The notes beneath the pieces were generated by a model that made no database searches, was not told the DNA's origin, and saw nothing but the letters and a program-made list of their open reading frames with translations. From an uncultured Christensenella sp. (GTDB lineage: Bacteria > Bacillota > Clostridia > Christensenellales > Borkfalkiaceae): 64,000 bases of DNA. The stretch lies in NCBI GenBank assembly GCA_910583855.1, contig CAJTYL010000008.1:1-64000 (forward strand), written 5' to 3'. The position numbers were made by a program, and so were the translations under genes. Positions 49,001 through 55,756 of this stretch are shown one piece after another; position 1 is the first letter of the stretch; the number at the start of each line of letters is the position of its first letter.

Positions 49001-52000
49001 TTTAATAAAATTCCGCCGTTGACAAAATCAACGTTACCGCTTTCGACGTACAAACCGCCGCCGTTGCCGCTTGCGGTATTATTATTAATAGAGTTTAATA
49101 AGTTTTCATTATCAAAGGTGAAATCAAGCGTAATTCTTCCGCCACGCACATATACGCCCGCGCCGTTTAATGCTGTGTTGTAGGAGATTACTCCGCCGTT
49201 CATTTCGAAGTTGCCGCTGTTGTCAACGTATACGCCGCCGCCGTACGATTGAGCGGTGTTCCCGCTATCTTCGGCGCCGATAATACCGCTTTCGAACACA
49301 AACGTGCCGTCCGAGATGAACACGCCGCCGCCGTTTTCGGCTTCGTTCAAAGTAATTTGGCTATCGCTGTCTCGAAGCACAAACTCGCCGTTGCCGTCGA
49401 TATATACGCCGCCGCCGTAGCTTGCCGTGTTTTCGGTTATTACGGTATTTTTCTTTATGGTAAAGATACCGCCCGCAACATACACGCCGCCGCCGTTTTC
49501 CGCGTTACCGCCCTTAATGGTAGACGTTACGCGAGAGTCGAACACAAGGGTTCCTTCCACACGCATTACGCTTCCCGAAGTTCCGCTTCTGTCCAAAGTA
49601 AAGCCGTTACCGTCGAATAAGATATCCGCGCTTACGGGCACAAGAATGGTTCCGTCGTTCGTAAAGCCTATGCCTTCGCCGAAAGAGCTGTTTTTAACCG
49701 TCCAATCGAAGTAAAGGACGAAAAGTTCTTGCGTGCCGTTGTTCAAGCTGGCTTGAACTGTTTCGTTCCAAGCCAAAGCAACGTCGAATCTTAAAACGAT
49801 TTCTTCGTTAATGTAGTTTAACGTAAGTCCGCGATTGTCGGACACGAAATATTTCGCAATGTCCGCTTCGCTATGTCCCGCGGTTGTAAAACCGTCGGTA
49901 AGCACGAAATCTTCTTGGGTAATACAACCGCTTATGCCTATCTTCGCGCCGTCGCTGAGCTTAGCGGAGAAAGTAATTGCGCCTTCGACGTCCACATAAA
50001 CGTTATTTTCGAATTCGCGGTAAGTATTACCGTATATATAAGCCGTGCCGCCGAGTTTGAACTCGCCGTCTCTGACCCAAACTCCGTTGCCGTAGGGGGT
50101 TGTGGCAGAGTTTTCGGTAATTCTACCCGCAGTCATTTCGAAAGTGCCGCCGCCTAAATAGACGCCGCCGCCTTTATTGGTAGAGGTGTTGCCGCTTATC
50201 ACGCCGCCCGTCATTTTAAACGTTTTGCCGGTAAATACGGCGCCGCCGTTTGAAGTTGCCTTGTTATTGACAATTTCGCCGCCCGCCATAATAAACGTGC
50301 CGCCATTGTGCACGCCGCCCGCAACGTCCGAAGCGGTATTATCGGATATAGTGCCGTCGTTCAATGTATACGTTCCGTCAGCTTGAACATTTACGCCGCC
50401 GCCGCTTACGCCCTTGTTATGGACAATTTCGCCGCCGGTTTGGGTAAAGGTTCCGCTGAAAACGCATAAGCCGCCGCCGAATGCCGCAGTATTGTATGAT
50501 ATGGTACCCGCCGACATAGTACCCGTGCCGGTACCGTCTATAAGTACCGCGCCGTGACTTTGGGCTGTGTTGCCGTTACCCTCTCCGCCGATGACGCCGC
50601 CGGACATCTCGAATGAGCCCGCACGCACGGCAACCGCTCCGCCGTGGGTAGCGCTGTTGCTTGTTATTGCGCCGTCGGACATAACGAATTTACCGCCGCT
50701 CACATATACGCCGCCGCCGTAGCTAGCGGAGTTGTTGGTAATTATAACGTTATTGTTGTTTAAAGTGAACGTACCGCCCGTAACCGCAACTGCACCGCCG
50801 CCGTAAACGCCGCTTGTAGCCGCTTTGTTGTAGGAGATGGCGCCGCCCGTGGGTGTAAACGTGCCGCTAGACATATATACGCCGCCGCCATCGCGCAATG
50901 CGGTGTTTGCAGCAGCGGCGCTGCCGCCTATCGTACCGCCCGTCATATTAAATGTACCGCTGTGATAAGCCACCCCGCCGCCGTTTACCGCAGAGTTATT
51001 TGTAATAGTACCCGCGGAGAAGTTGAACGTGCCCGTCCATAAAAACACACCGCCGCCGGTACCGGTACTTGAATTGTACTTGATAGCCGCGTTTGCACCA
51101 TTCATCGTAAACGTGCCGTTTGAGCTTATTTCAACGCCGGCGCCGCTTGACGAAGTGTTTGCATAGGAAGCGTTCGGTCCGCCTATTGTACCGCCCGACA
51201 TAGTTACGGTACTGTTATGATATACGAATATGCCCGCGCCGCCCACGCTTGTAGTTGTTGTAACGGTTTTGTTGGCGTAAATCTGACCGCCCGAGATATT
51301 TACCTTTACCGCCGCCGTAGTTGCGGTTGAACTTGCCGCACAGATACCGCCGCCGTAAACGGCCGTATTGTATGCAACGATGGCTGTGCCGGACATGTTA
51401 AGGGTTGAACCGGTGTATGCGTATATGCCGCCGCCCCAACTTGTCGCCGTGTTATATGAAATAGTACCGCCCGAGAATGTTGCCGCGGTAGTGCTTGCCA
51501 AGAATAATCCCGCGCCGCTGTTTGCCGTGTTGCCCGCGCCGCCGCCGCCTATGGTGCCGCCCGTCATTTTGAACGTTGCAGTGCCGACCACATACACGCC
51601 GCCGCCGTTGGTTCTTACAGAGTTTCCTCTGATTACGCCGGCGTTCATATTGAAGGTGCCGCCGCCCACATACACGCCGCCGCCGTTGGAACCAACGGTG
51701 GTGCTGCCGGTATTGGTTGCGGTATTATACTGAATGGCGCCGCCATTCATATTCAACGTGCCGCCGTCCATATGTATGCCGCCGCCGTTTGTTACTGTTG
51801 TTGCCGTTGCCGACGTTGCTTGGTTCCTTGAAACGTAACCGTTGGCGCCGATAGTCATGGTACCGGCAACCATATACACGCCGCCGCCGAGGGGCGCCTT
51901 GTTTGCGTAAGCGTTATCGCTTGCACCGCCTATATAACCGCTTGTAAGATTAAAAGTTCCGCCGGCAATGAATACGCCGCCGCCCACATTTGCCGCAGTG

Positions 52001-55000
52001 CATGCAATTACAGATGTTGCGCCCGGACTGGTTCCGCCGTTTATTGTATATGTTGCACCGACGTTTATCCAAACGCCGCCGCCGTTTACGGTTGCCGTAT
52101 TATAATGAATTCCGCCCAAGGTGTGGGTGAGCGTACCGGTGTACACACATACGCCGCCGCCGTTTTTGGCTTGGTTATAAGTGATATTGGAGGACATAGT
52201 GCAAGTGCCCGTAGTCTGAATAAGAACGCCGCCGCCGTATTCCGACGCCGTATTTTTATTGGCTGTGCTGCCTCCGATATTGCCGCCCGTAAGCGCAAAT
52301 TGTGCAGAGCCCATAACAGCTACGCCCGCACCGTTGGTTGAAGAGTTTGTAGCTATAGTACCGGCAGACATGGCAATTTTTGTGCTGTTGGTAAGAAACA
52401 CGCCGCCGCCGTGCGACGTAGCCTTATTACTGTTAATTAACGCGTTTGCATTATTAATCGTAAACGTACCGGCATTTACAAACACGCCGCCGCCGTTTGA
52501 AGTCGCCTTGTTATTGGTTATTTTACCGGCAGAAAAAGTATAGCTTGCATTCAAATACAAACCGCCGCCGTTTGCCGCGGTGTTGCCGCCGCCGCCGGAA
52601 CTGCTTATGTAACCGATACAGCTGTTGGCTTGCATTTTAAACGTACCGCCGTTATAATACACGCCTCCGCCGTTTGCCGTTGCGGTGTTGGAGTGTATCC
52701 AAGAATACCCCATATTGAAGGTTCCGCCCGTAATATACACGCCGCCGCCGTTTTTTGCTGTGTTGTTGCGCAACGCAGTGCCGGTACCGTTTAAAACATA
52801 TGTACCGCCGCTTATATATACGCCGCCGCCGTTTTCGCTTGCAGTATTATAATAAGTTACTCCGTTTGCCGTAGAGCCCGAAGCGATAGCTATACCCTCT
52901 GTAAACGAACCGCTTGCTACCGCTATGCCGCCGCCGTTTTTTGCTGTGTTGTAAGAAATACCGCCGCCGGTAAAAGTAGACGCACCCGTAGAACCTTGAT
53001 ACACGCCGCCGCCGCTTCCCGTTGCAGTATTTTTATTTGCTGTACTGCCGCCGCCGATAGTACCGGCAGACATATGAAAGACGCCCGAACTTACAGTCGC
53101 CACGCCGCCGCCGTTTACTGCGGTATTCTTAATTATCAACGCATTTGCGTTATTCATTGTCAGCGTACCGTTTTCCACGCAAATGCCGCCGCCGTTTGAA
53201 GTCGCGGTGTTGCCCGTTATGGTGCCGCCCGACAAAGTAAGATTGGCATACATATAAATGGCGCCGCCGCTTACTGAAGCCCGGTTACCCGAAAAGGTGC
53301 CGCCCGAAATGGTATGCGTACCGGTCGTGCCGTTATAGAAAATAGCGCCGCCGTGGGTTCCGCTGTTGTTTGAAATTGTGCCGCCGGATATCCTTGTTGT
53401 TGCAGCACCCTGTGCATATACCGCGCCCGCCCATTTTGTAGCGGTGTTATGGTCGATAATACCGCTTGTCATGGTGAATTTAGAAGCATTTACACCTACG
53501 CCGGCACCGCTGCCGCTTGATGTATTGTACTTGATGTTACCGCCGGACAACGTGAATTCACCGCCATTGGTTACATATACGCCACCACCAGCACCAGCGC
53601 TATTAGCATAGGTGGAATCACTGCCGCCGATAGTACCGCCGGTCATATTGAACGTGCCGCTATTATAAACACCGCCGCCGTTGTTTATAGCGTCGTTATG
53701 GTTAATATAACCGCCCGACATATTAAACGTGCTGCTATTATAAACGCCGCCGCCGTAAGCCGCTGTGTTGTGGTAAGAACTATAGCCTATATAACCGTTT
53801 GACATTGTAAACGTGCCGCTATTATAAACGCCGCCGCCGCCGTTTTTTGCTGTGTTGCCGTCTATATAACCGCCCGACATATTAAACGTGCCGTTACTAT
53901 AAACATACAAGCCGCCGCCGTAGCTTTTCGCAGTGTTGACATCAATTTCACCGCCGGTTTTAGTAAAGGTTCCGTTGAGAACGCATAAGCCGCCGCCGTA
54001 ATCCGCTGTGTTGCCCGAACCCGAAGTACCTTCCTTACCAATATAACCGGAAGACATTGTAAAAGTGCCGTAGCCCACATACACGCCGCCGCCGTCATTT
54101 GTTGCAGTGTTTGTTAATATATGAGCAGAAGTGCTGGTTATTCTAAATTGGTTGGTTTTGCTATCCGAGTTACCGCCCATAGCAACGCCGCCGCCATTTC
54201 TTGACGAGGTGTTACCGGCAATAATTGCAGAACCTTTCATCTCGAACGTGGCGTCCCACATATAGACACCGCCGCCGTCATAAGTCGCCGTGTTTGCAGC
54301 GTTGCTACCGGTGGAATTTCGTCCGATAACGCCAGCGGACATAGTGAACGCAGCTTTATACAAGTTTACGCCGCCGCCGTAACGTGCCGTATTGGAATAG
54401 ATATAACCGCCCGTCATTGTAAACGTGCCGCTGCTCGAAACATACACACCGCCGCCGCCGTAGTTGACGTAAATTTCAGTAGTAACAACCTTATTGCTAT
54501 ATATATTGCCGCCCGACATATTAAACGTGCCGTTATTATAAACGCCGCCGCCTTGGGTGGTTGCGGTATTGTTGTAAATACTGCCGCCCGACATATTAAA
54601 CGTGCCGTTGCTCGAAACATACACACCGCCGCCATAAGTCGAAGTGTTCTCATAAATACTGCCGCCCGACATATTAAACGTGCCGCCGCTGACGTTTACT
54701 GCGCAAGCAGTGCTGTTGTGTATAAGCCCGCCGCCCATATAGACGCTGCCGCCGGCATTAATTTGGAAAGCCTTCATAGCAATGCTCGAAACGCTGTAAA
54801 AGTTAATTTGATTTGACGGATTGCTTACACAAAAATTAATTCTACCGCCATTATTAACAGTAAATGCTGTAAGGGGGCTGTAAACAAATATATATGTAGC
54901 AGAAGAAACAGTAGCGTAAATGTTAAGGGTACCGCTTACGCTTATTGACCCCCCAGCCTGAAAAAGAAGCGAATCTGAAATAGCAATATTCAACGTTATA

Positions 55001-55347
55001 CCCGCGGGTACCGATAAAGCAGTATTAACGGTTTTATTCGAACTACTATCCGATATAGCTATCGTATTGCCCGAGGTTGCAACCGCCGTGCTCCATTGGT
55101 TAATTCCGGTATAAGTTGCCGTTGCAGTGGCTTCGATTTCGGGGTTTTCTATTGTGCCGTCCCCGTTTGAATTGCCGCCGACTATTGCGGAGGACGCGTC
55201 TTTTTCGGGCGCGGTAATTTCCGCGGACGAATTCGCCCCCGTTAAGTCGTTTGTAGAAAGTCCAAATAACGCTATAGCTGCGCTTATAAAAAGCGTTGCT
55301 ATCAGTATAATTAATATACTCAGCTTACCGTATCGTGACTTTTTCAT
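37096..55347 (-). CDS. giant membrane-anchored beta-helix/MBG adhesin-like protein (6083 residues)
   Basis: N-terminal signal segment (SILIILIATLFISAAIALFG), then three beta-helix blocks of ~25-residue repeats (GGGVYV..GTFNMSGG.I..NTA): residues ~150-1830, ~1960-2930 and ~3060-3650. Blocks two and three each begin with a cap module like that of the 2203-residue protein (AWNETVQASL at ~1855, AWNAAVQASL at ~2955), and each block ends with a segment like NVYV...AKLSDGAKIG. Residues ~3720-6000 are tandem MBG-like domains of ~85-95 residues, including YGX-type copies near 5430. A membrane helix (~6039-6062, LIIAAAIVLAAIIIALVIIL) and a short KRRK... tail end the protein, so it is anchored in the cytoplasmic membrane and could reach through the wall. 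Cysteine is rare. SD GAGGT lies 7 nt before the ATG. No frameshift was seen over 18 kb. Confidence 0.9.
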   Translation of the reverse strand: MKKSRYGKLSILIILIATLFISAAIALFGLSTNDLTGANSSAEITAPEKDASSAIVGGNSNGDGTIENPEIEATATATYTGINQWSTAVATSGNTIAISDSSSNKTVNTALSVPAGITLNIAISDSLLFQAGGSISVSGTLNIYATVSSATYIFVYSPLTAFTVNNGGRINFCVSNPSNQINFYSVSSIAMKAFQINAGGSVYMGGGLIHNSTACAVNVSGGTFNMSGGSIYENTSTYGGGVYVSSNGTFNMSGGSIYNNTATTQGGGVYNNGTFNMSGGNIYSNKVVTTEIYVNYGGGGVYVSSSGTFTMTGGYIYSNTARYGGGVNLYKAAFTMSAGVIGRNSTGSNAANTATYDGGGVYMWDATFEMKGSAIIAGNTSSRNGGGVAMGGNSDSKTNQFRITSTSAHILTNTATNDGGGVYVGYGTFTMSSGYIGKEGTSGSGNTADYGGGLCVLNGTFTKTGGEIDVNTAKSYGGGLYVYSNGTFNMSGGYIDGNTAKNGGGGVYNSGTFTMSNGYIGYSSYHNTAAYGGGVYNSSTFNMSGGYINHNDAINNGGGVYNSGTFNMTGGTIGGSDSTYANSAGAGGGVYVTNGGEFTLSGGNIKYNTSSGSGAGVGVNASKFTMTSGIIDHNTATKWAGAVYAQGAATTRISGGTISNNSGTHGGAIFYNGTTGTHTISGGTFSGNRASVSGGAIYMYANLTLSGGTITGNTATSNGGGICVENGTLTMNNANALIIKNTAVNGGGVATVSSGVFHMSAGTIGGGSTANKNTATGSGGGVYQGSTGASTFTGGGISYNTAKNGGGIAVASGSFTEGIAIASGSTANGVTYYNTASENGGGVYISGGTYVLNGTGTALRNNTAKNGGGVYITGGTFNMGYSWIHSNTATANGGGVYYNGGTFKMQANSCIGYISSSGGGGNTAANGGGLYLNASYTFSAGKITNNKATSNGGGVFVNAGTFTINNANALINSNKATSHGGGVFLTNSTKIAMSAGTIATNSSTNGAGVAVMGSAQFALTGGNIGGSTANKNTASEYGGGVLIQTTGTCTMSSNITYNQAKNGGGVCVYTGTLTHTLGGIHYNTATVNGGGVWINVGATYTINGGTSPGATSVIACTAANVGGGVFIAGGTFNLTSGYIGGASDNAYANKAPLGGGVYMVAGTMTIGANGYVSRNQATSATATTVTNGGGIHMDGGTLNMNGGAIQYNTATNTGSTTVGSNGGGVYVGGGTFNMNAGVIRGNSVRTNGGGVYVVGTATFKMTGGTIGGGGAGNTANSGAGLFLASTTAATFSGGTISYNTATSWGGGIYAYTGSTLNMSGTAIVAYNTAVYGGGICAASSTATTAAVKVNISGGQIYANKTVTTTTSVGGAGIFVYHNSTVTMSGGTIGGPNASYANTSSSGAGVEISSNGTFTMNGANAAIKYNSSTGTGGGVFLWTGTFNFSAGTITNNSAVNGGGVAYHSGTFNMTGGTIGGSAAAANTALRDGGGVYMSSGTFTPTGGAISYNKAATSGVYGGGAVAVTGGTFTLNNNNVIITNNSASYGGGVYVSGGKFVMSDGAITSNSATHGGAVAVRAGSFEMSGGVIGGEGNGNTAQSHGAVLIDGTGTGTMSAGTISYNTAAFGGGLCVFSGTFTQTGGEIVHNKGVSGGGVNVQADGTYTLNDGTISDNTASDVAGGVHNGGTFIMAGGEIVNNKATSNGGAVFTGKTFKMTGGVISGNTSTNKGGGVYLGGGTFEMTAGRITENSATTPYGNGVWVRDGEFKLGGTAYIYGNTYREFENNVYVDVEGAITFSAKLSDGAKIGISGCITQEDFVLTDGFTTAGHSEADIAKYFVSDNRGLTLNYINEEIVLRFDVALAWNETVQASLNNGTQELFVLYFDWTVKNSSFGEGIGFTNDGTILVPVSADILFDGNGFTLDRSGTSGSVMRVEGTLVFDSRVTSTIKGGNAENGGGVYVAGGIFTIKKNTVITENTASYGGGVYIDGNGEFVLRDSDSQITLNEAENGGGVFISDGTFVFESGIIGAEDSGNTAQSYGGGVYVDNSGNFEMNGGVISYNTALNGAGVYVRGGRITLDFTFDNENLLNSINNNTASGNGGGLYVESGNVDFVNGGILLNTAENGGGVYIAGGAVTLDGGELTVIGYNIATNGGGVYMSGGRLVMQSGLVASNEAVNGAGIYMTGAATQLTIAGGAIGGSYEGTDLPNVASGKAASVYVDGGTFTLTGDGVISTNIPQEDSDAVGNVYLAGGTFNMTGGEISGSTFANGGALYMTGGNFKITDGSIKNNTATENGGALYMTGGTAAVAGGEITDNTANRGGAAYIAGGTMTVSAGLIGRNQANGAGGVFVADGATLRMTGGTIGGSEANKNTSTYDGGGVAAVAGGIFEMSGGEISYNTANRGAGVWTAGTFEMSGGEISHNTATNGGGVANMGTARIISGKINNNTAENGGGVYLFEEGKYTMSGGEISGNEAGYGGGVYNLSGTFELNGGSISGNTATNNGGGVYNNDKFIVSDGEIVTNTAANGGGVYSIGEFTLSGGKLSNNTATLGGGVYNIGNGTFAMTDGNIVENTAGSGAGVYVNASTVEISGGNISENRATDATETAGGGGLFVVNGNLTVSGTAKITKNTSARYGGGLRIDGSTDTSTVEISGGSISENGATIGGGAYLTGSFAHLSLNGSVMVSENTATTSGGAVAIYGGAKVEVSGDAFLTYNTASANGGAAYVTGAGSALTVSEKGALTHNSANYGGAVYVTASGAFTMADGSLAYNEASTSGGAVYVNGGTFNLEDGEIIGNSAVEYGGAIYVAAGSTSVFTMSGGAIGGEDTFTNTSARGGGMYVAGGAVTISSGSISGNTATVNGGGVYLNAGTFSVKGNPIISGNKLNDSDSNLYLYNGKTIKIVGKLTDGASIGLTGKDKITEDYTTNGNGETEKAYFFGDVLGTVVAIVNGEIYLQVSLKDAWNAAVQASLDNNGNPITFVLAEAWRAENGSFGEGVGFTDDGALYLPSGAYIVLNLNNYSIDRNLSTITATGSVFYVKGTLEISGTTGIITGGKSEQGGGVHIEEGGLFKMEVAYIQQNEATQGGGVYVESGARFELAEGAIRGNSADEGAGVYVEEGGTLNMTGGAIGGTGYANEATNGAGVYSNGTVKLSGGYIRNNTASENGGGAYVAGGEFIAKGGYIGGTATTFANTAVNGAGVYVNGSTFEMTGGTIGYNTGTWGGGVYCNYGKVIMTGGKISGNSVGANGGGGVYVNGGTFEMTGGTIGGTANDANIGASGAGVVIGASGVFTMNGGSITGNNGSAGGGIYLTSGTFILNDGTIANNTATVNGGGALITEYGLFEMNGGEISGNDSNKGGGMCVFGTAEISGGEISGNTAVNGGGVHVENGGELIINDGAISGNEAVNGGGIYNNGGTVQMNDGIISGNIAVYDGTQLSDNTKNGDGAGIMLANGGSFTMNGGVITANKADTLGGGVYSHTAANTVIITGGVISANTASYGGGVYVNGGTFEMSGGEITDNNATESGGGLRAYASTITLTGGKISNNTSAGFGGGVYLAGNEVVFNMTGGEISGNSTESDGGGVYIYTKSTMNLSGGKITGNRAAVNGGGIYVSNVEGATLNVSGSPIVSGNTANGAESNIYLAADQVITVTGMLAVNGMIAWLGVTMADPSKKKFTLGFAEKNTAYNPNLRPETVFFSDDTDYMVGLEDGEAVLKDNDYSQTSLIWQLSKDGGKTWVSIDAPYYSLRYKAGESYAIRALNSEFNTVAFTWATNGAGEAIDALNFKGIGSYKFVINSEEYINPSLTFEVLPATLYWQYSTDEGRTWFDLTVNTLIYTGATYNIRACVYDDGYVPVKVFTETMKDVGDYEFTVDEDLYENPVLNFSITTRYIDVEWNFGDALGNATDGYYWNYDGLVHAPVAVLGGVSNELAGVDLSYGYAWSGGSSYAAAQSYAGAYTLTVGLKTADKNIVLSNTSVQYKINGITLSLVWTDEDGNEGDEFTFEYDSEKHGVNFVLSGVITGDTVEPYVTYASRSGKELAEAPTAVGYYTATVKLPANCYNYVLDKTYTCQIVITQKTVAVDWIGNDDGTYAWTFNGQGKAPVASIINPITGEALNEAYTVEYAPVAENGNIGVYSKQQPVNAGKYIVRLTLTNNDGNFILDETTTTQRFTIEKLGVNITWTGGKNFNYDQDKDVYFWYYDGEEHSVEAKVELNGDVYKDGVIISSLDLVRTDAQTALTGVNSATAAVELANTAFNANFYIDGSASQVYEVRKAVITSVVWTDAFKNSYETGDTAEFDFGKVVGAEGPGFVAIANGTLELVVSYSKSYEGEWVVDEQIGYTAYARLSTADAANYEFADGAEYESLTFFIKSVGGFKTPIDVTWVVFINEYEYVALEQYLTDGGFVYNGNVQSPTPIYLRENGDYEILALNANSIGADAGKYTARVKPSSVYDIKEEDFACAYEIKKLDVVINWQDGQYDSNTTYSYVYSGKAQAPYAYATGEGEFDFTTVNVTVEGNVNAGDYLAKAIVGDNFNIVDGATQRYTVSKLGIDAGKIVWDFIGAGASGDADNGWYWVYDGKEHSPAAKITLDFITLELLVTGKTSEIGVHTAYAVLNSSLTAHNNFYLTGTASTTFEIVQVKIGQVYWEDDDGHVYEDGKGGNTGLVFTYNGDENGQAPKAYYLDESGDKVYLTVTVIGGTAINAGNYSAYVDIESVPSCTFSINAKELEAEWSNLNVTFNGSEQKPEVTLTGAELTEGEDYVVTGYVKAGVYKVTIKFINANYTVAEENASCEFVIEKITITEDDFEWSDTGYDAEKDGYFWLFDGNPHAPTLTISYTIGEGGDAVEVTFEVGYTGVTSTVGTHTVTAYIKSAKIGELDVTDSFAFSADMEYVITAQTVTIDWDFGDAKHDEEKDIYFWTYDGSKHAPKAYLAYTDENNEVQRFKDEDGNDIELTVYGAETNARDKAYTATAELSEDYVLADGASATQQYYINKATIEVNWDFGELEADENGVYTWTYGDDITPKAYIRNENGENGAELTVTGFETDAGTHTLTLMQSDGNYEFANENDSAKTYVIKPMTVYVIWYGVGGYEENDTVNFEWDYVDYDTAIAPTAYLAYKDENGELQLLLDKDGNAIPVEVSGGLAEVGEHTAQAVDTFVNYDFAEEFTKNYKVLAKDLAESGFKWTDENAQVSEDGLTFTYEYSGGEIMPTPTSNVKDLEFNVTITNAAGEPVSVITEVGTYKVTVTCRDENYTVPEDMKTVTVIVTAKKVAVEWDETPLVYNGEKQQPKAYYTDVAGNKIELEVTVDGDSANAGTKYQATASLDTTNYELDEETKTYEFEIAQKEIEVKYTWEDVTYDRNKHAPKPEITVSASEKDGLTVVYEITKNGVKVAGDGEKVTEAGEYVIKVSLEGTAAGNYKLVNAEYEFNINKVALTVTAKDQTFDYGADAPEFTTDFATFEGLLADEADEVKAALADVISQWFRCAYVNTTVPGEYKIYIDAAWLNEYLNNYEVTGVNGKLTVNPAEGALVWVGDGESGADFTYNGNANLPEAYYYDSTGRKHELTVKLATYDEESGEYSVIDGEAVNAGSYFAVIVDANGNVIKADGNYTFENYGTAFKINKLEITVNVKDLQFTYGDVNLDELEAILGLGNGWTYGDNKPVDGDDLNIKLTIEGSYDDGNYLANGVYALNVGWNEEDFNDNYSLKVVNEGDGELVVEKAEIIVDYDEKDGYVYDAYGVLGSTDGYVSDFVTNTKDFLKLAGYQDAAVTAYFKLVDENDHAPDSDQYTGDIPEGLTEEGEYLFNFMIRVDNHETLYGRLLVKVSYAEYYLYVTVDGSKTLTETYGFETAEDFAKTLLESGYANYDEDLNRVISKETFLEWVTAKVIDENGNEVSGRLPVGNYKVIFALNENADQRYSIYKASTRTVAIEITKYVLDIDWGDESNLNYTYDGAAHMPVVKVEGITLDDGCKVSDGVYEITVNGEKVKVTVTVDGDFTAVGGHSLLVTVEGENFAISEENALRSVSINEPANEGEVPGTTVGASIEDWKLWLIIAAAIVLAAIIIALVIILVKRRKSSDDDGFYDDVAESDL
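44390..54760 (-). repeat. in-frame degenerate tandem DNA repeats encoding the beta-helix
   Basis: About 10.4 kb of coding sequence made of units of roughly 65-80 bp, each carrying a CCGCCGCCG-rich GGGVY codon block and an AACGT..CCG..  FNMSGG block. Some neighbours are nearly identical at DNA level: a 25-bp string starting GCCGCCCGACATATTAAACG occurs exactly at 54508, 54583 and 54661 (25- and 26-codon steps). Two cap modules interrupt the array near 46480 and 49775. Such arrays invite slippage and unequal recombination in whole-codon steps. Confidence 0.85.
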
Positions 55348-55472
55348 AATTCATACCTCACTTGACCCGCCGCATTTTTTGCGTGGGCTTTTGTTTTTTG
55401 AATTTTGATTTTTGTTTTGTTTTTGCCGCCTTTTGCACACAAAGCGGCGATTTTACCACACTTTACCACCAT
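55344..55472 (-). CDS. small basic ORF overlapping the start of the giant gene (candidate leader peptide)
   Basis: A 42-residue Lys/Ala-rich ORF (MVVKCGKIAALCAKGGKNKT ...). Its TGA overlaps the giant ATG as ATGA, which would couple their translation. A GGTGG stretch and a CCCGC/GCGGG hairpin lie just upstream of its ATG at 55472; an upstream in-frame ATG at 55541 has no ribosome-binding site. It shows no similarity I recognise. The overlap is suggestive but an ORF this short can arise by chance. Confidence 0.3.
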   Translation of the reverse strand: MVVKCGKIAALCAKGGKNKTKIKIQKTKAHAKNAAGQVRYEL

Positions 55473-55477
55473 TATTT

Positions 55478-55600
55478 CACCACCCCGCGCTTGCGGGACA
55501 AAACAAAAAGGTGTGCACCTTTTCGGTCCACACCATTTCATAAAAATTAGCGTATCAAAAAATTATTACAAAACAGACACTGCGCCCACTTAGGGCAGTG
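55478..55600 (-). promoter_or_regulatory. hairpin-rich leader of the giant operon
   Basis: The predicted ~290-nt leader (start near 55641) carries three inverted repeats: CACTGC/GCAGTG (55578-55583 and 55595-55600) followed on the transcript by T-rich TCTGTTTTG; AAAAGGTG/CACCTTTT (55507-55524); and CCCGC/GCGGG (around 55486-55498). The first could act as a transcription attenuator for an operon that costs about 25 kb to transcribe. Confidence 0.45.
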
Positions 55601-55647
55601 TACGATTCCGCAATATGGCTATGTAAATGAAATAATGTGGTATGCTA

Positions 55648-55676
55648 AGTATATCACCTGATTTCAAGAATTACAA
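55648..55676 (-). promoter_or_regulatory. promoter of the giant surface-protein operon
   Basis: TTGTAA (complement of 55671-55676), 17-nt spacer, TATACT (complement of 55648-55653) with TG upstream (extended -10). Confidence 0.7.
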
Positions 55677-55756
55677 CTAAATTTACGGAATTTTTTTAAA
55701 TTTTTATGAAAAAATTATTAGTTTATTAAGCCATATTTGGGCACTTTTGCCAAAAA

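Noticed and set aside
44390..54760. Regular repeats resembling a CRISPR array
   Set aside because: The repeats stay in one reading frame, vary gradually, have no constant spacer length and encode beta-helix rungs. No cas genes are present.
37157..55408. Many long plus-strand reading frames opposite the giant genes (for example 41344-42507 and 39046-39942)
   Set aside because: They are mirror images of the repetitive minus-strand genes. Their translations are low-complexity and Val/Tyr/Phe-rich, and they lack ribosome-binding sites and any family motif.
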